From Mesostigma viride (taxonomy: Eukaryota; Streptophyta; Mesostigmatophyceae; Mesostigmatales; Mesostigmataceae): a stretch of 64,000 nt of DNA. Every line of letters begins with the position of its first letter. The stretch's first letter is position 1. The notes under the pieces are model-generated. The model saw nothing but the letters and a program-made list of their open reading frames with translations. It had not been told where the DNA came from and ran no database searches. Shown piece by piece: positions 21,956 to 32,600 of this stretch. Location: positions 2,798,445-2,862,444 of the forward strand of contig RPFO01000310.1 of assembly GCA_009746045.1 (NCBI GenBank). Direction: 5' to 3'. The translations under genes and the position numbers were made by a program.

Positions 21956-22428
21956 AGTTAGAATGCGGTGGGATATATTGCTTGAGAACACTGTAAGCTG
22001 TGAGCAATGAATTGCTTGGTTCATTAGAAAATAGGTTTACCCTTTATCAACGTTCCTCTCACCGGCTGCGCCGCCAGTGACCGTTGGGTGCAGACCGTTG
22101 GCCCGAGGCCGCACGATGACAGGTAGCTGCCTAGTCACTGCATCGTGCGATCACAGATCAATGCACGCTGCAGTACGGTCCCTATCTAGGATACTCTAGT
22201 ACCGTCCAATGACAGGACACTACGTATACTGGGTACTGACATCTGTCACGTACCTCAGTACCCAAAGTACCTATCTAGGGAAACGTATGCGACTCGACTA
22301 GCATCCCTATCTGCATAGCCCACGTGGTATTTATATTCACATACCAACGTGGGTTTACAAGGCTTATTCATACGTTGTATTCACAATGCCTTTGAGACTT
22401 AGTCTACAGCAAAGCATGGAGACTAACT
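21956..22428 (-). repeat. Copia-like element 3' LTR
   Basis: 473 nt; starts AGTTAGAATGCGG and ends AGACTAACT on the plus strand. No difference from the other LTR was noticed. Confidence 0.9.
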
Positions 22429-22802
22429 CCAGTATTGTTTTATTATTTATTTCTTAATGCAGGTCTGCACCCCCAACATTATTGTTATTGTTTTTAAGTT
22501 GATTAGGGGTACAAAAGAGACATGGCTGGTTGAGCCAGGTTGGTTACAGCTGGCTGTTCTGGCCAGGTGTTATATTGCACATTAAATAAGGTGTACACAG
22601 CTGGCTGGTTTGGCCAGGTACTGAAGCACACATTAAGTAAATGGATACAAAGCTTGTGTCCTCAAGCTGCAAATGGATACAAATCTGACCTAGCCAGCAC
22701 TCACACCCCACAACGAATGTGTTGAATTTTATGGCGCCCAGCAGCTATCGCTGTGGTAAGGGGGTGTGGTGGTTGTGTACTGTGCTATGGCCAGTCATTT
22801 AT
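22429..22802 (-). other. Copia-like element 3' non-coding region
   Basis: Contains degenerate repeats of GGCTGG(T/C)T..GGCCAGG (22520-22620). No ORF. The polypurine tract expected next to the LTR is not evident; the sequence there is A-rich. Confidence 0.5.
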
Positions 22803-23576
22803 TCAAACACTGACTCTGATATCATAGGGGTTCATGTTCTGAAAGAGGAGCTGGTACTGTTGGCCAGCAGCATCCCGCAGCTTCGTGAGAGCGTCTGCTG
22901 GGTTGTCCTCATCATCCACATGAGTCCAGCTGGAAAAATAGGTGGCCTCCTGTTTGAGGATCACCCAATCCAAGTCAGTGTGGACAGCAGCAGAGACAGA
23001 TTTCTTGGTTAGAAAGCTGATCACAGATTGGCTGTCAGTATAGAGATGTGAGATGACATTGCATGTGCTGCCTGCCTGGGTTTGTAGCCAGGTGAGCATG
23101 TGCTGCAGGGAACGAGCATGCAATGCAGCAGACACCACAGCACGACATTCAGCTGAGTTGCTGCTGCCAGGTTTTCTGCGGTGTAGCCTGCTGTACCAGG
23201 AAGTGAGGGACATGTAATCTGACCTGTTGGTGAGAAAAAACAGCCCTGATTCCCGTGCCCCCATCTGATTGATTGTTCTGCTCTCCATGGAGCTGTCCAT
23301 GACACATTGGATGTGGATGTCTTCCATCAGATTCAGGCCATGGAGGATGAGGGGGGGACAGTCATTGACCAACTTCCTGATGTGACTGCATTTGATCTTG
23401 ACTAGAACATCATGGGTGACCCTGCTGATGACAGCTAAGGGAGCCCCACAGATGGCTGACCACCACCCCAGTTTGCCCTGAACAGTGGCACACATATGTA
23501 AGGGGAGGTAGTTGTCCTGCAGCAGATCTAGACAATCTTGGATATATTCTGCAGGAGGGAGAGAGAGCAGACCCAC
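22803..23576 (-). CDS. pol: Copia-like RNase H
   Basis: 257 residues in a different frame from the main Pol, overlapping its end (SLPPAEYIQDCLDLL continues the RT-to-RNase H connection). It has AECRAVVSAALHA, HLYTDSQSVISFL and VDDEDNPADALTK, the Copia-type RNase H signature ending in the ADALTK block. A single-base shift near 23560 separates it from RT. It could be a mutation or an assembly error. Confidence 0.8.
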   Translation of the reverse strand: MGLLSLPPAEYIQDCLDLLQDNYLPLHMCATVQGKLGWWSAICGAPLAVISRVTHDVLVKIKCSHIRKLVNDCPPLILHGLNLMEDIHIQCVMDSSMESRTINQMGARESGLFFLTNRSDYMSLTSWYSRLHRRKPGSSNSAECRAVVSAALHARSLQHMLTWLQTQAGSTCNVISHLYTDSQSVISFLTKKSVSAAVHTDLDWVILKQEATYFSSWTHVDDEDNPADALTKLRDAAGQQYQLLFQNMNPYDIRVSV

Positions 23577-26500
23577 TGATCTGGCTGCCTATGCAGCTGC
23601 AACATGATGCCACAGAACTGGATGGGGGTTGTGCTCAATTCCACCTGTTTGCCAATCTCATATGATTCCTGGACCTGCTGAATAAAGGTTTCCACCTCAG
23701 CTCTAGGCCCACAAATGAGTTGGTCATCTCCATGCCACACAAAGAACAGCAGTCCAGAGGGGGTGGGTACAACAAAAAAGCATGGGTCCAGGTCATCATA
23801 CGTGGCCTTGAGCTTTTTGAATACTTCCTCTGCTGAGTCTCTGAAAATTTTTGGGGCACTGACAAGCCCTTCCACCCCAATGTTGATGATAAGGTGGGGC
23901 TCATCAATATAAGGTTTCCACACAGCTGGGGTGTCTACCACGTACACCTTCCCTTTCCACACAGATTCAGCCTTTTCTGGGTCCCCCCTGAGGAAGGCCC
24001 TTTTAATATCAGTGGCTTTGCAGACATAGTCTTGGCCTGCATTGAGGTTGTGGAGGAAGAGGGAGAGCATGATCCTGAGTGAGGTTTGTTGCAGCCCAGG
24101 TGTGTATGTTTCCCCTTTTGGCAGTGTGGAGGTCCCCTTTAATTCTGTGACACATGGTCTGGCATGGAAGATTGGGGAGCCCACTTTTTGTGGTTTTTGT
24201 TTGAGAACAAATTTTAATCTGAGCTTTTTGGCTCCCTCTGGCACGTCCCATGAAGGGGTGACAGGCGGTTTGTATTGAGGGTTTTTGGGGTTGGGCAGGA
24301 CCCATTCCTGCCTGGCTTGGTGGACAATGGCCATCAGCCACTTGGTAAACCCTTTTTGTGTTTTGCATTCTTGTATGACGTGGGAGATTTGGTGGGGTGA
24401 GTGCATGGCTATGTCCCACTTACCCAGCCCAAAGGCTGAGGGATGGAGGAACTGGCTGTGCACTAACTTGTCCAGATCAGGGATCTCCCCTGGTGCATAC
24501 TGAGTGTTGACTGCCTTGATGACAGCATCCATACCAGGGACAATACTGGAGAGAGGGATTTTAAAGTGGTCCAGAGGAACTGCACCCACCCCTGTGACAC
24601 TGAGCTCATTAGCTGAGATAAGCACCCCAGGATAGGATACAAAAGGTTCCCCCAACAAGGTGTTACCAGAGTACCCCTCCACCACCTGGAAGGGTGTCTG
24701 AATACCAAGTATAGGGAGCATCACTTGTCCCACTACATCCAGTGAGCTTTGGCCTGAGAAATCCTGCACCCGTGCCCAAAATGAAGGTGCAATCTCAAGA
24801 CCAGGGATGGCTTGTGCACTGATCACACTGACCTGTGCCTGAGTGTCTATTGCCAGGGTCCAGGGGTCCTGACTAGTGCACACAGCTGAGACTTTTGCCA
24901 ACCCTGCGGCCACAGCAGCTTGTTGCTTATGTGACCTGTGTAATGCTTGCAAGGCGACTGCCAATCTTGACCTCAGAGCGGGAGGGTTGGCAGACAATTT
25001 GGTGCCTTGGGGCTGAGCTAATGCTTCCAACCCAGCTACCTCGTGCCTGGTTAAGCAATCCCCAGGTTGTGAAGTGGGCCTGGCTTCACTGAGGGTGGAA
25101 GGGTTCACAGAGGGTGCTGTGGTGCTGTCAACAGCAGTAATTGGTGGCTCAGAGCTACTGCTGGGCATGCTGGAGTTGCCAGATAGAAGTAGTGAGTCCA
25201 TGCTTAAAGACTCTTCCCCAGGCACGTCTGCCATGGGAGAATAATACTTCTTAATTCTATGACAGCTCACCCTGTGACGCTTCCCATTGATATTGTGCTT
25301 GACCTCCACGGTCTTGCTGTTTTTGGTAAATCCACGGATGGTAACTGGACCTAGCCAAGTTCCAACCTTACCAAAGCTGTTTTCCTTGTAATAGAGAACT
25401 TGATCACCTTTTTGGAATACTGGCCTGGAATGGGTTTTATCTTTTTCTGCCAGTTTTGCTGAGGTTTGTGCACGTGCAGTGTTGTACAGTGCTATCACCT
25501 CTGGGGGATATACACCTGCCTGCAGGCCTGCTGGGATTACTTCACCCCACGTGGCATGCAAGACAGGTCTCATGTTTAGGGTTGTGCACATTTCATGACA
25601 CCAGAGTGCCCTGTCACAATAGACCCCTGAAGTAGCATCCTTGGAAGGATTTTTGGCTAGTAGGGTTTTGACAGATCTGATGGTTCTTTCAATGACCCCC
25701 TGACCCTCATGATCTTCCAGCCCAGCAATCTCTATTGCTTCACACCCTTCCAGGTCAGTCAGACAAGAAAATTGTTGATCAAGCAAAATTCTGTCAACTG
25801 GGTAGAATCTGGGTAAAGCAATCATGAGTGCAACACGTAGCTGCCCTGCAGACATGCCAGGTAGGGGTTCCATTACTGTGAACCTGGACCATGAGTCTTT
25901 TAGGATCAGGTAGGGTTGGACATCTTTGTTGATGTGCATCACATCCCCCACTATCATGCCCCTATTGGTGGAAGGAGTTGCAGTATGCCATTTTTGAGGT
26001 TTGGGGCTATTGAACTGACATTCTTGACAGTGTTGTCTAGCCAGTTTTACTGCATTCCTGAGTTGTTTTCCCATGCTACTACCCCCCAGCCGTCTGGCCA
26101 GTTCCTCAGCCACTGTTTCATGACCCATGGCTAGGTGCAGCTGATGAGCAAGCTCCTTGATATCTATGGAGTTGTCAACAGTAGGGGTTAGTGCTTTTAT
26201 GTAAGGTTCCAGAACAGGGTGTTGGGAGGACAGTAAGGTTGCTGCCTCAAAATCAATTATGCCCTGGTTGCCATCCCCAATGGTAATGAGATCATCATCC
26301 TCAGAGTACATAAGGTGAGTGAACTCACATTGATTTGGGTAGCGAGGCCTGTTGCAACGGCTGCCTGGAGGCCCCAGGGGATGACGTGCGTGCCAGCAGC
26401 CCGGGCAGAGATCCACCCCGTTGGCCAGGGAGTCGTTGTTGGGGCAGTTGTGCCGTGCGTGCCCTCGTTGGAAGCACCTCAGGCACCTTATGGACCCCCC

Positions 26501-26634
26501 AGGGTTGCCAGGCTGGTTGTTGTTGTTGTTGTTGTTGTTTCCCTGCTGGGACCGGTTCTGGCCCTGCTGGGACCTGTTGTTGTTGTTGTTTTGGCCCTGT
26601 TGGGACCTGTTGTTATTGTTGCCCTGCTGGGACC

Positions 26635-26665
<31 letters not shown>

Positions 26666-26686
26666 GGGGTTGCCATGCAGGGGCAC
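23528..26686 (-). CDS. pol: Copia-like Pol: zinc knuckle, integrase, protease-like, RT
   Basis: 1052 residues. After an Asn-rich run comes a zinc knuckle CLRCFQRGHARHNC (about 69-82). Integrase follows: HLAMGH...CQEC zinc site, GDVMHI (Asp), ILLDQQF (Asp), GQGVIERTIRS (Glu, about 330), then a C-terminal GPVTIRGF region. A retropepsin-like segment TLAIDTQAQVSVISAQ (Asp about 611, usual Gly replaced by Gln) with LLGEPFV lies after integrase. RT: KATDIKRAFLRG and WHGDDQLICG (about 985), the Copia-type palm. Protease between integrase and RT differs from the usual Copia order PR-IN-RT-RH. The frame is -1 to gag, with the overlap lying in an (AAC)n tract. Confidence 0.88.
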
Positions 26687-29118
26687 ACGGTGCCACGTGT
26701 TGCCACGCCCCTGAGAGCCACTGCCCCCTTGGTGGGAGGACTTGTGGGTCTTGGGTGCCCCCCCTGGCTGGCCTGCCCCTTGCGTTTGTGGCCTTGGACA
26801 CCCTGGACCTTGGGGTCCTGGGCCTGGTTGTTGCCAGTACCCAGGGGGTCCACTGCCTCCTCGATATAGAGCATGGCAGCTCTGAAGTTGTCCCAGAGGG
26901 ACTTGAGGCCTGTAAGCAGGGTAGCCAGGACAGAAGGTTGCAAATTAGCTTTTGTTAGCCAGGTGTGGATGAGATACCTTGGTTGGAGCTTGAGAAGCTC
27001 AAGGTCTTTCTCAATCATTACCCTGTATGTTTTTGCATCCCCAGAGAGGTTATTCTTGTTCACCTTATATGCAGCAAGCCAGTTGAAACGTTCTACTGCT
27101 TCCATGTGGTTATTGGTAAGCACTAGCTGTTTCAGATCAGTGATAAAGGTAGGCCACTGTTCAATGGCTGCTTCAGGTGTCAGGGTACGTTCCTGATAGG
27201 TTTGAATCAATGCTCTGATTGCAGGAGATGATTGATGGAATGTGGAGGAGGCCCTGAGAGCCTTAAACTGATGTCTAAGGTTAAGACCTTCCATCCCATA
27301 CTCCAAAGCAAAAACAAATTGCTTAGCTTGTTCAACAGTGTGACCCTCAGGCAAGCCAGCAATATTGATTTTGGATTCCTTTTTATGAGGGTTAAACACA
27401 CCTGTGAGAGGGGGGTTGGCCCTCAAGAAGCCGTCGGTTGCTTGTTGCAGGCGGGTGGGGTCCAGGTTGATGGTCCCCCGCTCATACCGCGACATCAGGG
27501 CGCGCAGGCCCTCGACAGTTTGCAGCTGGTTAGCTGTTAACTGCTGATCTTGCAACGAGGCCAGCTGGGCCTGGAGAATGGCGAGCTGTTCCAGGACATC
27601 CCCGCTCCTTGGGGGGGCCTCAGCAGGCCTGTTGGGTGCCTGTGGCACCTCTGCACCTCCCCCCAGGGCCTCCTGGGGTCCTGGCCACCCCCCCTGGTTT
27701 GGGAGGGGGCCCCAACCCACAGGGCGAACCTGGGGTGGTGGGGGAGGGGGAGGGGGGGTCATGGTGGCCCTGGGGGAGCCCGGGGGTGTCCGGGTAACCC
27801 CACTGGGTCCAGCCCCATCGGTGGAGGGGCGGGCAGGGGTGTCTGCCTCTGCTCTCCTCCTGGCCTCCTCCCGCATGAGACGCTTCATCTCCTTGCGTAC
27901 CTCATGCTCCCGGAGGGCTGCCTGAAAGGCAGCCTCATCCTCGGGTATGTCAGGGAGTGGTTCTCCCATGATCATAGCAGGCCGGACTGGACAGTCCGCC
28001 TCTTTGCCCTTCCTCGCACCCAGGGCCAGCAGTCCCTCCTTGTACTGCAGGGGTTGGGGGGGAGAGGGTTTCTTGCTGGTGGTTTCCAGCGGGGGGGCTT
28101 CTTCAGCTACCACCCCATGTTTGGCCAAGATGGCCTCCGTGACCCTGGCTTGGGTGATGGAGGACATGGTTTTAAAGTGTGCTGACCGAGCAAGCTCGGC
28201 CAGGTCTTGACTGTCCGCATAGTCCATGGGATAGTCAGCATTTTTTAAGAGGTCACGTAACCGCTGGGTGGCCTCGCGGTACGCGTCCGCCATCGCCTGG
28301 TGGGTAGCCAGGCGACGGGCGGCTTCCTCTTCATATTCTTGCCGCTTAGCGGCGAGCCGAAAAGCCGCCTCTCGGCGGACCTCTCGGTCCCGCTGCCGCG
28401 CTCGGCGTTCTTCATTTGCCACCAGCGCGGCCTGCTCGACCGCCAGGAGCGCTGGGGTAAGATTGATCTCAGTCTCCCCATCGGGGAGACTGGCAGTGTC
28501 GGATACCTCATCGTCGGACATTGGTTGTCCGGCGATGGGTTCCACAGGTTTTCGCACCACCCGTGCGAGTTTAATACTCTCCATGTCCTTCTTCTTGCGA
28601 AGAAGGGACGCAGAGGGTCGCCCAAACGTTAGCTCAATGTGGTTATGTCCCTGGGCGAAAGGGACATTAAGGTTTGATGTGGCGGGACGAAAGGTAATCG
28701 TCCCGTCCGGTGCCACCGAGGCCGTCTGACGGGGCATACGCTCCCGAAGAGATGGCAACGTGGGGCCGGACTGTGGAGCCTCAGTGGGGTTTACCACCGA
28801 GGTCTCCGCAGCCATGGCCGCGCCAGCCGTGGTTGCGGCTGGGGCGGCCGCCGGAGTCGAGGGTAAGCCGGTCTCCCCGGGGGGAGCCGTCTCGGCCTCC
28901 GGCCTCGCAGGGGAGGGGGGTAGGTCGGTCGGCTTTGCAGCCGCCGTCCCCTCGTCCTGGCAACCATTGTGAGTCTTTTTGTTCTTTTTCTTTTTCTTGG
29001 AAATGGCCGCATCGCCAGCCGGCTTCTTGTTGTTGTCTCTGGGCATCCGCCGATCCTGCCCATCATCATCCTCGTTGTAGGTAAGCTTCTTAGCGACATT
29101 CTTGTTCGTGATAGCCAT
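26488..29118 (-). CDS. gag: Copia-like Gag
   Basis: 876 residues from the ATG 18 nt inside the LTR. The N terminus is charged (KKKKKNKK) and Ala/Pro-rich. A long Arg/Glu/Ala helix, probably a coiled coil, spans about 230-300 (NEERRARQRDREVRREAAFR). A proline-rich linker follows, then a capsid-like region (FNPHKKESKINIAGLPEGHT ... SLWDNFRAAMLYIEEAVDPL). The C-terminal 70 residues are Thr-runs encoded by (ACC/AAC)n that overlap the Asn-runs of Pol. The zinc knuckle is not in this frame but only in Pol. Confidence 0.8.
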
Positions 29119-29136
29119 GGTAGCAAATAAAATTCA

Positions 29137-29609
29137 AGTTAGAATGCGGTGGGATATATTGCTTGAGAACACTGTAAGCTGTGAGCAATGAATTGCTTGG
29201 TTCATTAGAAAATAGGTTTACCCTTTATCAACGTTCCTCTCACCGGCTGCGCCGCCAGTGACCGTTGGGTGCAGACCGTTGGCCCGAGGCCGCACGATGA
29301 CAGGTAGCTGCCTAGTCACTGCATCGTGCGATCACAGATCAATGCACGCTGCAGTACGGTCCCTATCTAGGATACTCTAGTACCGTCCAATGACAGGACA
29401 CTACGTATACTGGGTACTGACATCTGTCACGTACCTCAGTACCCAAAGTACCTATCTAGGGAAACGTATGCGACTCGACTAGCATCCCTATCTGCATAGC
29501 CCACGTGGTATTTATATTCACATACCAACGTGGGTTTACAAGGCTTATTCATACGTTGTATTCACAATGCCTTTGAGACTTAGTCTACAGCAAAGCATGG
29601 AGACTAACT
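29137..29609 (-). repeat. Copia-like element 5' LTR
   Basis: 473 nt, appears identical to 21956-22428. The last 30 nt (29580-29609 on the plus strand) recur exactly, inverted, at 35726-35755. Confidence 0.9.
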
Positions 29610-29614
29610 GTCCT

Positions 29615-30053
29615 GGTAGAGGGACCCCAGCTCGGTCGATTCTCCCAGAAGGTGGAAGGGGAGCTCAAAACGAAGCTCCGGCCCATGTACCTGGGGCCCC
29701 ACCAAGTGCTGGAGAAATGGGATGATGTCATGTTCAAGGTGGACGTGCCCATCTCATGGGGCACCGCAACAACCTTCCACCGCGACCAGCTCAAGCTGTA
29801 CCACCAGAACTCGATCCAGGGTAGACTCAATCCCCCGGCTCCTGTGGAATACGATCCGGAGACAGGGGAACAGGAGGACGAGGTCGAGGAGATTGTCGCC
29901 CATCGCGATTTCGGGCGTGGTCGACAACGCCAATATCGGATCCGGTGGAAGTTCTCTAGATATGGGGCAGAGGCCTCTTGGCGGACGGAGAAGGAGCTCT
30001 CTGGCTGCAAGCGGTTGCTAGACGCGTACAAGAAGGTCCACAGGTTGCAATAG
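29615..30053 (+). CDS. pol: Chromovirus integrase C terminus and chromodomain
   Basis: Continues VLVEGPQLGRFSQKVEG after the Copia-like insertion. The integrase C-terminal GPF-type module is LRPMYLGPHQVLEKWDDVMF...FHRDQLKLYH. A chromodomain follows: VEEIVAHRDFGRGRQRQYRI then RWKFSRYGAEASWRTEKEL, the pattern Y.V.WkG....sWEp.. with variations. Chromodomains of chromoviruses steer integration to marked chromatin. It ends with TAG at 30051-30053. Confidence 0.9.
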
Positions 30054-30110
30054 AGGTATGTACATACACTTAGAGGTATGTACATACACATAGAGGTATG
30101 TACATACCAC
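30053..30110 (+). repeat. Three tandem copies of AGAGGTATGTACATACAC
   Basis: Each copy of about 20 nt contains the perfect palindrome GTATGTACATAC. They sit between the pol stop and ORF3. A promoter, RNA-structure or protein-binding role is possible but unproven. Confidence 0.7.
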
Positions 30111-31786
30111 AGGTACACAGTACACTAGTCGGTATGACACACCGGTACTCACAGGTGTTGCCTCGCTGCTCGTGGTCATTCCTTGTACAACAGACGGGCT
30201 CCCCAGAGGAGACTCGATCCAGCCCCAGAGGCAGCCCCAGAGGCAGTGATTCCAGCAGTCCCTTGGTGCGGTTCACACCCCCAGCCTCCCCAGAGGAGCC
30301 GGCAGGGTTCGTGCCAACTTGGACCAGTTTTGGCAAGAGGCGACGGTCGGAAGACATGACTTAGGAGCAGGGGTCGGATATAGCCGCGACCGCCAACGAG
30401 AACAACCGTGAGACCTTTAATCCGCGGACGTTTCTGCCCGACTACGGCCAGGAGGGCGTGTTCTTGGCGCGTCGACGGCGCAGGCACGGCAAGGCCGATC
30501 AAGACTACCTGGCCTCCTCGGTTCTGGAGTGGCCCCGCGATCGACACGAGAAGTTCCGCGAATCCGTGCAAAGGCATTGCGGGTTCAAAGTCGAGACCCG
30601 GACGGCGATTCGAGGGAATGTGGCGGTAGGGACAGCTTGGGAGGACCACGCACCCAGCTGTGCCTGCGACCGTTGCGTGACTACGGTGTCGGCCCTCATG
30701 GCCTACCCACGCCTCATGTTCTTGCTCGTCGCACCGGCACGACGTCAGACCCTGCAGTGGGCCTACCGGGGTTTGCCGCCAGACGGGGCCTTACGGGGCC
30801 CGTTCTGCACCACCAACGGCCAGTACTCCCTTCGGCAGGCGCTGGACCGTATCGTGGAATTGGACGAGGCGGATGATCGCGGAGGGGAGGGCCCCGATGA
30901 TGAGGAATACGGGAGTGAAGACGACGACCTGTTTCCGCCGCGTCCGGCGCCCCGGGAACCTGCCCCCTCAGCCGGCAACGCCTCGCGCGACCCCCGCCGC
31001 CGTGAGAACTCGGGTGACCGCAGCTCACAGGACGCGTCCCGCTCCAGAGAGGCTTCCCAGGGTGTGGGTGTACGCCCGGGGGCGCGTGAGGAGGAAAGGT
31101 CCTTTCGGCGGACCTGGGACCAGGCAACGGCCCACCAACGACCACACTCGGGGTCGCGGTCGCCAAAGACGGCCCCAGAGGTCGTACCCTCGGCTGGTCG
31201 TGGCAAGGCGGTGGCGGACACGTCTACTGCACAGGCCCAACGTTCGACCCCAGAGGTCGCACCATCGGCTAATCGTGGCAAGGCTGTTGCGGACCCATCT
31301 ACCGCGAAGACCCAACGATCGACCCCAGAGGTCGCTCCGCCAGAAGCCAGTGGTACGGCTGCCCCCGGCCCGTCGTCCGTGCAGTCAACACGGTCGAATA
31401 CTGAGGTAGAAATCGCTCAACCTGCGGGTCGCGGTCAGGTGCCAGAAGTTCAGGCGCTCGCGCCAGCAATTCCGGGCCCGCCGCCCTGTCACCAGGGGTT
31501 TGCGCCGGTTGTGCCATGGACGATGGGGGACTACATCCGGCCGCTGCCCGGTCGCACTGTCACCTACGGGGGCAGACGCCCCCGCATGGAGATTTTATCG
31601 GTGGCTTGGCATCGGGACGCGGACATGCATCCAGCTGCGGGCTCCATACGAGTGTGGGGGCCATGCGCTAGCGTTTACTCCAGGGCCCTGGTGTTACAAG
31701 GACCGAGGGGCGTACATGGAATTGCTGAGAGTGGACCTGTATCCCCACATCCCCCACCGGGTGCCTCGGCAGATCACCCCTGGTGA
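30098..31786 (+). CDS. Chromovirus ORF3, unrecognised, with one in-frame TAG
   Basis: One frame is open from 30098 to 31786 except for TAG at 30362-30364 (GACATGACTTAGGAGCAG). The first 88 residues are Ser/Pro/Arg-rich. After the stop it reads NNRETFNPRTFLPDYGQEG, a basic patch ARRRRRHGKAD, and CACDRC. An acidic stretch and a long Ser/Pro/Arg region with repeats (AQRSTPEVAPSA, TQRSTPEVAPPE) follow. No transmembrane segments or signal peptide are seen, so it is not an obvious envelope gene. I do not recognise a family. The C-terminal domain continues in another frame (31500-32312). Confidence 0.6.
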
Positions 31787-32312
31787 GCCCTTTCCGTTCA
31801 GTGTGGATGGGGTGACGCGTTACGCCCCGGAGGGCGATCATTGGGATTACCATGTGGCGGGTTTCCCCCGTGTGGTGAAGCCCCCCAAGCTGGCTCCGAA
31901 CGCTTTGGCGTTCCTGCACGGCGTCGCCCCCGACTTCATGGATGATCGCTTGGGCCCGCCGGCAACGGAGGTCGATCTGGGACAGGTGGCCACCGTGATG
32001 CTGGGTATGGGGGAAACATATGTGGCGGATTACCGCTGTGGGGTAGTGGACAGGAACGTCAAGTCCCTTCTGTTCACCTTCCCGGAGTACATGGCCGCCT
32101 TCCTCTCCATGTGGCCTCCCAACGCGTGGGACCGTTTGTCCCTGTCCGGACGCCGTGGCACTGGCAAGCCGGAGCAGTGGGCCTTCGAGGAGGATCTCCT
32201 GAGGTTCCCAGGGACTCGGGGCCCCCAGGCCACGGAGCACGGCGAGCGAGTCTATCGGGGGGCGCACCAGCAGCAGCAGATGGTGCGGGACAGGCGAGGC
32301 CATGGCCGCTGA
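31500..32312 (+). CDS. ORF3 C-terminal part in second frame
   Basis: From about 31650 the protein-like sequence switches to this frame: LAFTPGPWCYKDRGAYMELL, GVTRYAPEGDHWDYHVAGFP, LLFTFPEYMAAFLSMWPPNA, ending in a Gln/Arg-rich tail. It looks globular with many aromatic residues, but the family is unknown. The frame change lies between about 31560 and 31680 and may be a mutation, an assembly error or recoding. Confidence 0.55.
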   Translation: MRRLCHGRWGTTSGRCPVALSPTGADAPAWRFYRWLGIGTRTCIQLRAPYECGGHALAFTPGPWCYKDRGAYMELLRVDLYPHIPHRVPRQITPGEPFPFSVDGVTRYAPEGDHWDYHVAGFPRVVKPPKLAPNALAFLHGVAPDFMDDRLGPPATEVDLGQVATVMLGMGETYVADYRCGVVDRNVKSLLFTFPEYMAAFLSMWPPNAWDRLSLSGRRGTGKPEQWAFEEDLLRFPGTRGPQATEHGERVYRGAHQQQQMVRDRRGHGR

Positions 32313-32585
32313 CCAGGAGGGTCGGCGGTGGTACGGTGATAGCTGGAAGGATTCCATTATTTGACTACGTCAAGGCTTGCCCCTGTGTGGCAAGTTCTGG
32401 GGGAATTGGTTTTACTAGTCCGATGGGTGAACATGGGCTGGGACATAGTACCCCTATGGTCAATCTGATTTTTGCCCTGCGTGGCAAGTAGAATAACCCT
32501 GTGTGGTTAGTAGCATGTTTGTTGTGTGCTTTCTCTCTTTAGTTGCTGGTCCTTATCTACATGACGGTAGGGACTACCGTCCCCC
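32313..32585 (+). other. Chromovirus 3' non-coding region
   Basis: No ORF. Two loosely repeated phrases (GCCCTGCGTGGCAAGTAGAA, CCTGTGTGGTTAGTAG) precede the purine tract. Confidence 0.5.
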
Positions 32586-32600
32586 GGGGAGGGGGAGGAG
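32586..32600 (+). promoter_or_regulatory. Polypurine tract
   Basis: GGGGAGGGGGAGGAG lies directly before the 3' LTR. It is the expected plus-strand primer for LTR retrotransposons. Confidence 0.85.

Larger units (their letters stand above)
21956..29609 (-). mobile_element. Copia-like LTR element with unusual domain order
   Basis: Two 473-nt direct LTRs (21956-22428, 29137-29609) appear identical by eye. Insertion made the 5-bp duplication GTCCT (21951-21955, 29610-29614). The LTR termini are AGTTAG...CTAACT rather than TG...CA. Genes are on the minus strand: Gag (29118-26488), a Pol frame (26686-23528) with zinc knuckle, integrase, protease-like domain and RT, then RNase H (23576-22803). Only about 18 nt separate the 5' LTR from the gag ATG, and no TGG-type primer site or clear purine tract was found. 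Confidence 0.9.

Noticed and set aside
26315-28972. Plus-strand ORFs over the Copia-like gag (Leu/Val/Cys-rich)
   Set aside because: Antisense shadows of the (AAC)n and Ala/Pro-rich gag coding sequence.
30098-32312. Envelope gene of an errantivirus-like element
   Set aside because: No signal peptide, transmembrane segment or fusion-peptide-like stretch is visible; composition is Ser/Pro/Arg-rich.
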